Assembly (NCBI RefSeq): GCF_017349315.1
Contig: NZ_JAFMPP010000015.1
Coordinates: 1 to 64,000, forward strand
DNA: 64,000 bases
From: Jiella flava
GTDB taxonomy: Bacteria > Pseudomonadota > Alphaproteobacteria > Rhizobiales > Rhizobiaceae
Direction: 5' to 3'
The notes under the pieces are model-generated. The model was not told where the DNA came from. It did no database searches and was given only the letters and a program-made list of their open reading frames with translations. Shown piece after piece: positions 1-7,428 of this stretch (positions are counted from its first letter, which is position 1; each line of letters begins with the position of its first letter). Position numbers and translations under genes: made by a program.

Positions 1-217
1 CGATGATGGCGTCTTGATAGGGGCCGAGCTTGCCCGATCCCGCCGGGCGGCCTTGCTTGAGCGGTGCCACCGACCCCGTTGCGGCATAGCGGGCCTGCAC
101 CCGCACCGCCGTCGATGGCGCCACTTCAAACCGCGCCGCCATCGCCCGACGCGACCCGCCCGCCTCGATGCCCCGAACGATCCGAAGCCGCAAATCTGCT
201 GAAACTGCTTTCCCCAT
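1..217 (-). CDS. IS630-family transposase, N-terminal fragment (cut by window edge)
   Basis: This frame reads leftward from an ATG at 215-217 and runs off the window, giving 72 residues. It opens MGKAVSADLRLRIVRGIEAG and continues with SRRAMAARFEVAPSTAVR, the helix-turn-helix typical of the start of IS630/Tc1-type transposases, which bind the element's terminal repeats. The catalytic DDE domain would lie beyond base 1 and cannot be judged, so it is unknown whether the element is intact. The sequence just outside the start (218-300) is AT-richer and probably holds the element end, but I could not fix the inverted repeat or the TA target duplication. The family call rests on the HTH pattern only. 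Confidence 0.7.
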   Translation of the reverse strand, partial: MGKAVSADLRLRIVRGIEAGGSRRAMAARFEVAPSTAVRVQARYAATGSVAPLKQGRPAGSGKLGPYQDAII

Positions 218-289
218 GGCGCACCTCCAGCACCACAGAATCAGACTTCAGCAAAAAACGGAATCTCGATTCAGCGTTCCCGCCCGACG

Positions 290-500
290 CTCTAGAGCAT
301 GATGCCGGATAGCGACACGACGTTTCGGATCACAGCATGCGGCAAAACAAGGGCTTGGAGTGGAATGGCGTTCCGGTTCATCGCATTCCGCTCCAAGAGC
401 GCCGTGTGTCCCGATAGGACGGACAAAGACGCTCTCACGCATGGAATCGACGGTGTTGGGCTTGCGAAAGCCGATCCCGATTTTCGCGCCGATGGGGGAG
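290..500. repeat. Degenerate composite intergenic repeat
   Basis: The segment GCATGCGGCAAAACAAGGGC followed by TTGGAGTGGAATGGC closely matches a second copy near 31,680-31,735. It is followed, at about 396-495, by a worn version of the palindromic repeat found throughout the window (GACGCTCTCACGC, then CGATCCCGATTTTCG). There is no convincing coding frame. This fills most of the 395-base gap between the transposase and the tRNA gene. Confidence 0.6.
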
Positions 501-612
501 CGTTCCCCGTCGTGTCCCATGTTTTTCGACGGTTTCTTTACAAAGGAGAAAACGAGGGTGGACAGGGCAAAAAGCGCTCTTTATATAGCCGCCATCCGCG
601 CAACGCGGTGGC

Positions 613-688
<76 letters not shown>

Positions 689-831
689 GACATTGTGTCG
701 TGACTGTTCCAATCTTCATTCAGACCGTTTGATCGGCATATCGCTCGCCTGCTGCCGGCGAGGCACGGACGCAGGACAGGTCCCAAAGGCGATCGCCGCG
801 GCTGTCCTTTGCCGCCGCTCTGGATCCTCCA

Positions 832-881
832 GCATCGTGCTTTGCCGAAAATCGGAATCGATTTTAGGCAAAGCACGATGC
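832..881. repeat. Near-perfect 50-bp palindrome (repeat family member)
   Basis: Two 23-base arms, beginning GCATCGTGCTTTGCC and ending GGCAAAGCACGATGC, surround a 4-base loop GAAT with a single mismatch. The centre contains the CGAAAATCG/CGATTTT core shared with repeats at about 20.2, 30.4, 31.6, 41.4 and 56.0 kb. In RNA it would form a very stable hairpin. Confidence 0.85.
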
Positions 882-1161
882 GTCGATTCCCAGGGGGGGT
901 GCCCCCCTTCAGCGTCCGATCGGACGCAGGGCACTCCAGGGTCGGAACTCGAGAATAATGGCCCGTGAGGGACGAGGGTATGGGCTCGTGAAGGTCGCAC
1001 AGGCAATGGCGGAGACCGCAACCCCTCGTCCAGAGCTTGTCGAGGGTGAGCCCGTCAAAGAATGCATCCGCCGCCGGGCTTGACACCGTGGCGGCGGTCA
1101 TCCTTGTGGCTCGACAGGCTCACCACGAGGGTGACGGCGGGAGGGATTGCAGCCCGCTTGT
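882..1161. repeat. Repeat-derived spacer
   Basis: Immediately after the palindrome comes GCGTCGATTCCC and then GCGTCCGATCGGACGC, a perfect palindrome also seen near 31.53 and 52.31 kb. At about 960-1135 are worn copies of a motif like CTCGACAGGCTCACCACGAG in opposing orientations. This resembles a dispersed repeat common in alphaproteobacterial intergenic DNA. I see no supported gene here. Confidence 0.45.
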
Positions 1162-1338
1162 CTACCCCCGGCGCTTGATCTTCTCGAAATCGGCGGTTTC
1201 GTGATGGGTCCCGTACCAGATGATCGCGATCAGGAAGGCGATGCTGGCAAGCAGCATGAGCCAGATGGCGAAGTTGTTGTTGGCGAGGGTGAAATAGGCG
1301 GTTGCGCCATCCCACTTGGTGATCGGCGAGGTGTGCAT
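1162..1338 (-). CDS. 58-residue membrane microprotein downstream of amt
   Basis: The ATG at 1336-1338 is preceded by AGGAG with an 8-base spacing, and the frame ends with TAG at 1162-1164. The protein starts MHTSPITKWDGATAYFTLAN, has one hydrophobic segment at about residues 23-42 (IWLMLLASIAFLIAII), and ends in a charged tail (FEKIKRRG). It lies 138 bases behind amt on the same strand, so it is probably cotranscribed. I do not recognise a named family. The position suggests a partner or regulatory subunit of the ammonium channel, but that is inference from context only. Confidence 0.75.
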   Translation of the reverse strand: MHTSPITKWDGATAYFTLANNNFAIWLMLLASIAFLIAIIWYGTHHETADFEKIKRRG

Positions 1339-1476
1339 GGAACGTGCTCCTGTGATCGTCGCGTCGGCATCGGCCGCGGCCCGTCCTGGAGACGGAGGTG
1401 GCGGCGAGGGGCGCGATGGGTTGGTTGATCGTGGACGCGCCGGGCGACTGCGAGGCCCCCGGCGCGTTCGTGTCGA

Positions 1477-2850
1477 TTACTCGGCCGGCACCGGCGCGGC
1501 GCCGCCGAAGTCGCGGCCCTTGTCTTCGGCCGTCTCGGCGGCCGGACGCACCATGCCTTCCGGATAGGCCTCGATCGGCACCTCGACGAGGTCGAGGCCC
1601 ATGATCTCGACTTCCCGCGGCACCCGCAGATAGCCGGTCGACTTCATCACCGCGGAGATCAGGTAGCCGGGCACGAAGCCGAGCAGGCCCATCACCGCGA
1701 AGCCGAGGAACTGGCCGAAGAAGTTGATCGGCGGGGCGCCATTGACGTTGGGATAACCAGCGGCGAAGACGCCGACGACGAGAACGCCGATCGCGCCGCC
1801 GCAGCCATGCACGGCGACCGCGCCGACCGCGTCATCGATGCCGATCTTTTCGATCCAGGTGGCGATCATAGGCACGACGATGCCGGTGACGGTCGCGATC
1901 ATGAAGGCCAGCGGCGGGTACCAGAGATCGAGACCCGAGGCGACCGAGATGATGCCGACGAGGCCGCAGGACATCATCCAGAACGGATCACGCGTCTTGA
2001 TCCAGCCGCCGATAATGCCGCCGGCAAAGCCCATCAGCGTGTTGAAGGCGAAGGACGATAGCGTTGCCGGCTGACCCATGATGTTGGTCCACTGGCCGCC
2101 CGGATTGTAGATGATGCAGCCGCCAAGGAAGCCGAAGAAGCCGACGATGATCAGCATCAGGCCGACGACGAGCAGCGGCACCGAATGGGCCTTGAGAGCG
2201 TTCGGCGAGCCGTCGGCATTATATTTGCCGATGCGCGGTCCGAGATTGAGCAGCACGCCGAGAGTGAAGGCGCCGGCGATCAGATGCACGCAACCAGCCG
2301 CACCGGCATCGTGGAAGCCGAACTTGGTCGTCAGCCAACCGCTCGGATTCCAGCCCCAGGCTGCCGCCAGAATCCACAACACCGAGCCCAGGACGATCGC
2401 CAGTACCAGGAAGGCTGTGAGCCGGATTCGCTCGATCACCGCGCCGGACAGGATCGAGGCGGTGGTCGCCGCGAACAGGGCGAAGGCCGCCCAAAAGACG
2501 CCGGTGGCATTGTCGGAGAGGTTCGGCCCCATGTTCAGCGACCAGGGCAACGAGGCGCTGGCGCCATCGGCGATCGTCAGGCCGCCGGGAAAGGCGTTGT
2601 AGATCCACCAGCCGAAGAAGAAGAAGGTCGGGCAGACGAAGGCGAAGGCGAGCAGGTTCTTGATCGCCGAAGCCAGAACGTTCTTGGCCCGCGAGGCGCC
2701 CATCTCATAGGCGAGGAAGCCCGCGTGGATGGTGATCATCAAGGCGGTGCACCACCAGTAGAAGATCTCCATATTGATCGTATCGGACATTTTGGTGGCG
2801 GCTTGGAGCTCCGCCACCTTTTGTCCAAGTTCGACGAGTTGCTGTTGCAT
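1477..2850 (-). CDS. amt: Ammonium transporter (Amt/MEP/Rh family)
   Basis: A 457-residue polytopic inner-membrane protein that conducts ammonium. It shows about eleven hydrophobic helices and the hallmark pore residues: the conserved Asp region DAGAAGCVHLIAG (D181, H189) and the second pore histidine in AVGAVAVHGCGG (H348). The ATG at 2848-2850 has a strong AGGAGG upstream. An unusual 20-residue coiled-coil-like stretch (VELGQKVAELQ) precedes the first helix, and no cleavable signal peptide is evident. No glnK/glnB gene, the usual partner, is adjacent; a microprotein gene follows instead. Its place next to methylamine genes suggests uptake or recapture of ammonium, and Amt proteins can also pass methylammonium. 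Confidence 0.96.
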   Translation of the reverse strand: MQQQLVELGQKVAELQAATKMSDTINMEIFYWWCTALMITIHAGFLAYEMGASRAKNVLASAIKNLLAFAFVCPTFFFFGWWIYNAFPGGLTIADGASASLPWSLNMGPNLSDNATGVFWAAFALFAATTASILSGAVIERIRLTAFLVLAIVLGSVLWILAAAWGWNPSGWLTTKFGFHDAGAAGCVHLIAGAFTLGVLLNLGPRIGKYNADGSPNALKAHSVPLLVVGLMLIIVGFFGFLGGCIIYNPGGQWTNIMGQPATLSSFAFNTLMGFAGGIIGGWIKTRDPFWMMSCGLVGIISVASGLDLWYPPLAFMIATVTGIVVPMIATWIEKIGIDDAVGAVAVHGCGGAIGVLVVGVFAAGYPNVNGAPPINFFGQFLGFAVMGLLGFVPGYLISAVMKSTGYLRVPREVEIMGLDLVEVPIEAYPEGMVRPAAETAEDKGRDFGGAAPVPAE

Positions 2851-3074
2851 TTGGCCCTCCTTGGCCCGGATCCCGCAGCGGCGAACACGACGCGGCGTGC
2901 CGTCGGCACGGGTAAAAACACTTGAGTCCTGTTGCAGAGTCTGCCGGGCCGAGCAGGCCCGCCCCGGCGGGCGAATGTCGTCTTGCGTTTCGGTTCGTCC
3001 TCGCCCTCAGACGATCAAAAGAGGCGTTTGCGGATGTGGCGGATTTCGCCACGGGATTCGGCACTGCGCCGGTG

Positions 3075-4205
3075 TCAGGGCATCTGGCGTTCGTGCAGCG
3101 GATGGGTGCGCAGGCGCAGCGGATCGTAGAACGGCGTGCGCACCACGTGGGCGGCGAACTCCCCGGCCGCGGAGACAACCTGGATCGCCGTGCCCGGCGC
3201 CGCAGCCTGTGGCACGACATGGCCGAGCGCCAGCGACTTCATCAGATAGCGGCTGTAGGTTGTGCTGTTGACGGTGCCGATGGTCTCGCCATCCTTGACC
3301 AGTCTCGCGCCCGGTTCGATCGCGATGGTGGCGTCGATCTCGAGTCCGACCTGAGCGCAGCGGATCTCGGCTTTGCGCTTCAAGAGAGCGGACTTGCCGT
3401 AAAAATCCGGCTTGTCCAGATCGATGGTCCATTCGGCGCCGACCTCGAACGGGCTGGTGTCGCCCTCCGGCATGTCGAAGGGGAAGAACAACAGCGCGCC
3501 CTCGACGCGGACGATGTCGAGACAGGCCCAGGACACAGGGATGACGTCGAACGGCGCGCCGGCGGCGAGGATCGCATCCCACATCGCCACCGCATCGGCG
3601 CGCCGGCAGAACACCTCAAAGCCGAGTTCGGCCGAATAGCCGCCCCGGCCGATCGAGACCGGAGTGTCGAACAACAAGGTCTCGGCATGCTCGAAATAGG
3701 ACAGCCTCGACAGGTCGAAAGACGTATGCGGATTAAGGGTGGCGAGCGACGACGGCCCCTGCAGCGACAGGATATGGACGTCGTCATTCTTCTCCCAGGA
3801 AGCGTCGAGCCCGTCGAAGAAGGTGGCGATGACGTTTTCCAGGTCACCGCCGCCATGGGAGAGACGGAAGATGTCCGGCGCGTCGCGATAGACCAGCACG
3901 TCGTCGATCAGCGAACCGTTCGCATCGACGATGTTGGAGATGGCCGATTGGCCGGGTTTCAGCTTGGCGACGTTTGAGGTCAGCATGTGATTGAGGGCGC
4001 GGACGCTGTCGGAGCCGCGCACGTCGATCATGCGCAGTGCCGTGACGTCGAACAACCCGGCCTTGGTGCGCACCGCAACAACCTCGTCGTCCGGATCGGT
4101 GGCATAGGTTTGCGGAAGCGGCATGCCGTTCCATTCGCCGTCGAGCGTCGATCCCAGCGCCCGATGGCGTTCCTCAAGGGCGGAATGGCGGGTGATCTCG
4201 GCCAT
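3075..4205 (-). CDS. dmmD: GcvT-like folate-binding aminomethyltransferase family protein (DmmD-type)
   Basis: 376 residues with the GcvT/DmdA fold: an N-terminal folate-binding domain (TKAGLFDVTALRMIDVRG, HMLTSNVAKLKPGQ, YSAELGFEVFC) and a C-terminal barrel (PDFYGKSALLKRK, GTVNSTTYSRYL). It is the last gene of the dmm set, 152 bases after dmmC. Members of this family bind tetrahydrofolate and capture one-carbon units. In known dimethylamine monooxygenase clusters a gene of this kind accompanies dmmABC and probably takes up the formaldehyde released by demethylation. The glycine-cleavage protein itself is unlikely because gcvH and gcvP are absent. The symbol follows cluster convention and the precise role is inferred. 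Confidence 0.82.
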   Translation of the reverse strand: MAEITRHSALEERHRALGSTLDGEWNGMPLPQTYATDPDDEVVAVRTKAGLFDVTALRMIDVRGSDSVRALNHMLTSNVAKLKPGQSAISNIVDANGSLIDDVLVYRDAPDIFRLSHGGGDLENVIATFFDGLDASWEKNDDVHILSLQGPSSLATLNPHTSFDLSRLSYFEHAETLLFDTPVSIGRGGYSAELGFEVFCRRADAVAMWDAILAAGAPFDVIPVSWACLDIVRVEGALLFFPFDMPEGDTSPFEVGAEWTIDLDKPDFYGKSALLKRKAEIRCAQVGLEIDATIAIEPGARLVKDGETIGTVNSTTYSRYLMKSLALGHVVPQAAAPGTAIQVVSAAGEFAAHVVRTPFYDPLRLRTHPLHERQMP

Positions 4206-4357
4206 GATGGTTGTCTCCTCTCATCGCAGGCTTCGGCGTGCGGCTCAGGGCATCGGCGAGCGGGCAAGATTTCCCCGATCGCCGCGGAACGTCCGCGTCG
4301 TCGCCAAAGGGGCAGAACTTGGATCCGGCCGGCGCTCGCCGTCGGCCGGATTCGTCG

Positions 4358-5422
4358 TCAGTCGGGAGTGAAGCCCGGCGAAGTCGGGGCGCCGTCATCG
4401 TGACGCGACAGCCAATCGACGGTCGTCGCCCGGTAGTTGGTCAGGCCCTTATAGTCGGCGAGTTCCTCGGGAAGATCGCGCAGAACCCGGTGGAGGCGGC
4501 GCGCCCATTTCGGCACGCTGACCACTTCCCGCATCTTGATGAGGTAGCAGCGGATCGAAAACACGATCGCATTGGAACGGGGCAGCCGCCAGAGCGCCTG
4601 CAGTTCGACACGCAGATGCACCTTGTCGCCGACATTCTCCGGCGTCACGGTGGTGCGATCGATCCCCCAGCGGTGATAGTTTTCCGGGCTGGTATCGAGC
4701 CGCGGATTGACCGTCATCGTCCAATTCAGGCGGCGGATCGGCCGGCCGAGTTGGAGATTGAGCAGGAATTTCAGCGCTCGCTCGAAAACGCCCATCTCAT
4801 GGGCGAGAGGGACCGGCCCGTGCCATTCGATGAAGTTCATGCCGAGGTCGAAATCCAGCGACCAGTCGGCCTGGGTGGTGACCAGGCCGGCATCCATCCA
4901 GAGATTGTCTTGGCGCTGGTCGAGCAGGCAGAAATCGCCCTGGCACTGCCGAGTGATGTATTCCATCGGACCGAAGGGCAGGGTGGCGGTGTCGCCGAAG
5001 GTGAAACGCTGGTCGAGACCGAGCGGACGGTTGATCCAGTGCCAGCGGTCGCCGTCGCAGGTCAGCGAGAACCAGGCCGGATAATCCCGCGCCATCGCGG
5101 TCATCAACAGCTCCAGGAGATCCCATTCGGCGGTGATCATATGCGGCAGTGACTGGCAGCGCAGCGGATCCTCCGCCAATACCTTTTCGCGGTCGATCAT
5201 CTCGGCGACGTAATGCTCGTCGATGTCGATCGGAAATTCGGTCGCCGACTTCGCCGGCCCGGGCATGTGCTGCTCGATATTGACGGCGTACATGTAGGCG
5301 TCGCGGTCGAAGGGGAACGGGAAGCGCCGGATCGCTGCCTCGGAATTGGCGAAACTGTAGTCGTCCCGGAAGGTTTCTGTCCGGAAGAAGGCGTCGGTCG
5401 GCCGCTCGAGATCGAGAAACAT
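4358..5422 (-). CDS. dmmC: Heme-dependent oxidative N-demethylase catalytic subunit (DUF3445), dimethylamine monooxygenase
   Basis: 354 residues matching the DUF3445 family, whose PAS-like domain binds heme and oxidises secondary amines such as dimethylamine to methylamine and formaldehyde. Characteristic stretches are VNIEQHMPGPAKSATEFPID, a histidine-containing core (WSLDFDLGMNFIEWHGPVPL), and the C-terminal RVELQALWRLPRSNAIVFSI. The ATG at 5420-5422 follows the reductase stop by 16 bases, indicating tight operon coupling. Neighbours are the ferredoxin-type reductase (dmmB) and the Cys-rich small subunit (dmmA), giving the complete oxygenase. Letter assignment (dmmA/B/C) varies in the literature; the family identity is the firmer claim. 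Confidence 0.88.
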   Translation of the reverse strand: MFLDLERPTDAFFRTETFRDDYSFANSEAAIRRFPFPFDRDAYMYAVNIEQHMPGPAKSATEFPIDIDEHYVAEMIDREKVLAEDPLRCQSLPHMITAEWDLLELLMTAMARDYPAWFSLTCDGDRWHWINRPLGLDQRFTFGDTATLPFGPMEYITRQCQGDFCLLDQRQDNLWMDAGLVTTQADWSLDFDLGMNFIEWHGPVPLAHEMGVFERALKFLLNLQLGRPIRRLNWTMTVNPRLDTSPENYHRWGIDRTTVTPENVGDKVHLRVELQALWRLPRSNAIVFSIRCYLIKMREVVSVPKWARRLHRVLRDLPEELADYKGLTNYRATTVDWLSRHDDGAPTSPGFTPD

Positions 5423-5438
5423 CGCTTCGGCTCCCCGC

Positions 5439-6398
5439 CTAAAGATCGAGAACGAGTTCGCGGCCCTTCAGCCGCGAGACGCAGATCATGACGTGCTCGC
5501 CCGCATCGCGCTCGGCGGCGGAGAGAAAATGGTCGCGGTGGTCGAGCGTGCCGTCGGCATGGCTGACGGCCGTGATGCACTCGCCACAGGCCCCGCCTCG
5601 ACACAGATGCGGAGCCTCGACGCCGATCCGTTCGATCGCTTCAAGGACGCTCTCGTCGGCGCCGACAGTGACCGAGCGCTGCGAGCGCCGCAGAAACAGT
5701 GAGAAGGGCTCGCCGCCGGCCGGCGCGACAAACCGTTCGGCATGCAGATTGGCGTTCGGCCAGCCGGCCGCCCGGGCATCGGCCAGGACCGCCTCGATCA
5801 TCCGTTCTGGCCCGCAGACGTATAGATGCGTGCCGAGCGGCTGATTGGGGAGAACCGCCTGCACCTGAAGACGCTCCTGACGCTCGCCACAATACAGATG
5901 CAGCCGGCCGCCGAAACGGGCCGCCAGCTCGCGGCAAAAGGCGCCATCGTGAGCGCTCCGCACAGCGTAATGCAGTTCGAAGGAGGCGCCGAGCCGAAAG
6001 ATCTCCTCGGCCATGGCGGCAATCGGTGTGATGCCGATGCCGCCGGCGACGAGGACATGGTGGCGGGCGCGGCGATTGACTGGAAAAAAGTTCGCCGGCG
6101 CCGAAAGGGTCAAGCTGTCGCCCTCGCGCAGCCGCTCATGGATGAAGGCCGAGCCGCCGCGCGACTCCGGGGTGCGCAGCACGGCGATCTCATAGGCGCC
6201 ACCGGACAGGCTCGGCGCGGTCAGCGAATAGGCGTTGCGGATGACGCGCTCGCCGGTATCGATGCTCACCACCGTATGGGCACCGGCCGAGACCGGCGGC
6301 AGCGCGGTCCCGTCGGCCGCCACGAGCCGCAGGCGCCTGACCCGGGGCGTCACGGCCTCGGCTTCGCTCACCCGGACGGTGTATTGCAGAGCCCGCAT
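5439..6398 (-). CDS. dmmB: Oxidoreductase subunit of dimethylamine monooxygenase: FNR-type flavin domain plus plant-type 2Fe-2S ferredoxin
   Basis: 319 residues from the ATG at 6396-6398; the open frame continues upstream only inside dmmA and is not coding there. Order of domains: a flavin domain (RNAYSLTAPS), an NAD(P)-binding domain (VLVAGGIGITPIAAMAEE; YVCGPERMIEA), and a C-terminal ferredoxin domain with ligands C266, C271, C274 and C306 (HLCRGGACGEC...MICVS). This is the phthalate-dioxygenase-reductase arrangement. It passes electrons from NAD(P)H through flavin and the iron-sulfur cluster to the heme subunit encoded next. It starts 5 bases after dmmA stops and is followed within 16 bases by dmmC. 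Confidence 0.93.
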   Translation of the reverse strand: MRALQYTVRVSEAEAVTPRVRRLRLVAADGTALPPVSAGAHTVVSIDTGERVIRNAYSLTAPSLSGGAYEIAVLRTPESRGGSAFIHERLREGDSLTLSAPANFFPVNRRARHHVLVAGGIGITPIAAMAEEIFRLGASFELHYAVRSAHDGAFCRELAARFGGRLHLYCGERQERLQVQAVLPNQPLGTHLYVCGPERMIEAVLADARAAGWPNANLHAERFVAPAGGEPFSLFLRRSQRSVTVGADESVLEAIERIGVEAPHLCRGGACGECITAVSHADGTLDHRDHFLSAAERDAGEHVMICVSRLKGRELVLDL

Positions 6399-6403
6399 CG
6401 CCG

Positions 6404-6976
6404 TTACAATCTTAATGCCTGGGGCAGGACGCCCGGGGCCTCGGCGTCGACGACGACGCCCATGAAGGCGCCGAGCCGCCGGGAATAATGATCGCGCACC
6501 ATCAGATGGACGCCGCAATGGCTGCAGACGATCGGGCTGACGGCGACCGCTTCCATGATCCCCTTGCAGTGGACGCATTGTACCCGCCGGGTGCGGGCGC
6601 CGCGATGCTCGCCCTGCAGCGCCTCTCTGACGACGCCATGGGCCTCGGCGATGGCGCTGGCCGCGTTGAGAAAACTCTCGCTGCCGGCGAGATAGATCGC
6701 CGTGCCCATCTTCGCTCGGTCGAGATGGGCGTGAAAGGCGGTAAAAGCCGTGGCGCGGGAGGGGTGGGACAGGACGCGCGTGCCTGTCAGCCCGGCCTGT
6801 GCGGCTGTCGTCGGCCCCGCGAGCAGGACGGTCGCCGCCGCCTGTGCCGCGTCGTGATCGCCAAAGGCTTCGGCCACCGCATCCAGCCCAACGCCCTCGG
6901 CGCAGACGAGATGGGCCGCCGCTTCTGGCACGACCGCTAGCCTGCCCCATTTCGGCCGGCTCTTGACCTCTGACAT
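6404..6976 (-). CDS. dmmA: Dimethylamine monooxygenase small subunit with double CxxC (DmmA-like)
   Basis: 190 residues, first gene of the dmm operon. The N-terminal half is alanine-rich and resembles a degenerate nucleotide-binding or flavodoxin-like fold (LAGPTTAAQAGL, GTAIYLAGSES). The C-terminal part holds two CxxC pairs, C134/C137 and C151/C154 (QCVHCKG, VCSHCGV), followed by HYSRRLGAFMGV, a pattern expected of a zinc ribbon or rubredoxin-like knuckle. This organisation matches the DmmA-type subunit that always accompanies DUF3445 oxygenases. Its exact role, structural or in electron transfer, is not evident from sequence. Candidate promoter and operator elements lie directly upstream. 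Confidence 0.83.
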   Translation of the reverse strand: MSEVKSRPKWGRLAVVPEAAAHLVCAEGVGLDAVAEAFGDHDAAQAAATVLLAGPTTAAQAGLTGTRVLSHPSRATAFTAFHAHLDRAKMGTAIYLAGSESFLNAASAIAEAHGVVREALQGEHRGARTRRVQCVHCKGIMEAVAVSPIVCSHCGVHLMVRDHYSRRLGAFMGVVVDAEAPGVLPQALRL

Positions 6977-6994
6977 GCACGCGAACCTTTTACC

Positions 6995-7019
6995 GAAGAG
7001 AATATTGGTTTCTTAAGAG
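6995..7019 (-). promoter_or_regulatory. Candidate operator upstream of dmmA
   Basis: GAAGAGAATATTGG then TTTCTTAAGAG (plus-strand reading) is an imperfect inverted repeat of GAAGA/TTTCTT. It resembles the box at 11,862-11,880 upstream of mgsA. It lies 18-42 bases before the dmmA ATG and overlaps the candidate -10, so a bound protein would be expected to repress. Assignment to the XRE-cupin regulator nearby is inference. Confidence 0.35.
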
Positions 7020-7043
7020 TACCAAAGAATGTTTGCCTGTCAA
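7016..7043 (-). promoter_or_regulatory. Candidate sigma-70 promoter of dmm operon
   Basis: On the minus strand a perfect TTGACA (plus bases 7038-7043) is followed after 16 bases by TACTCT (7016-7021). The -35 is excellent and the -10 weak, which fits an activated or repressed promoter. The surrounding 60 bases are AT-rich compared with neighbours. Confidence 0.35.
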
Positions 7044-7428
7044 AGCAAATTTGTTGGAAAAGATGCAGCTATCGCCACTGGGTAGGTTTTGTGCAGATCG
7101 CCGGTTTGCGGCTCGCATTACGCAAAAGTGCTGCCGCTTCCGGAACGCTCCGATCGCGCGTGGCGGTGCGCCGCGGGAGCGGCAAGATCGCCTTGAAACG
7201 GTCTGGCGTCGCGCTGATTTCGGCATACGGGCAGGTTGCTGGGAGCGGAGACGTCGCCTGGGGTGGTCAACGCTCTGCGCCACCAGATGGCGTTGCGCCA
7301 ACGCGCCAACGCGGACCGCCGGGGAGCCCTGTCAAGGACTGCGCTGAGCTTCGCCGAAGCGGGCGGCCACGCCGGGATCCAATCCTGGCGCGGCGCGTCG
7401 ATGGTCTGCCTTAGCCGCGTGGGACGGG
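7044..7428. other. Spacer between gmaS and dmm operon, nothing recognised
   Basis: About 385 bases with no convincing coding frame, ribosome-binding site, tRNA or copy of the palindromic repeat. It separates the gmaS stop from the dmm promoter, consistent with two transcription units (mgs-gma and dmm) in the same orientation. Confidence 0.5.

Noticed and set aside
2922-3977. A 351-codon plus-strand frame opposite the GcvT-like gene
   Set aside because: Shadow of dmmD; no ribosome site and no domain pattern.
6399-6980. An N-terminal extension of about 194 codons to the dmm reductase
   Set aside because: The extension lies wholly within dmmA in another frame and is low-complexity; the internal ATG gives the expected reductase length.
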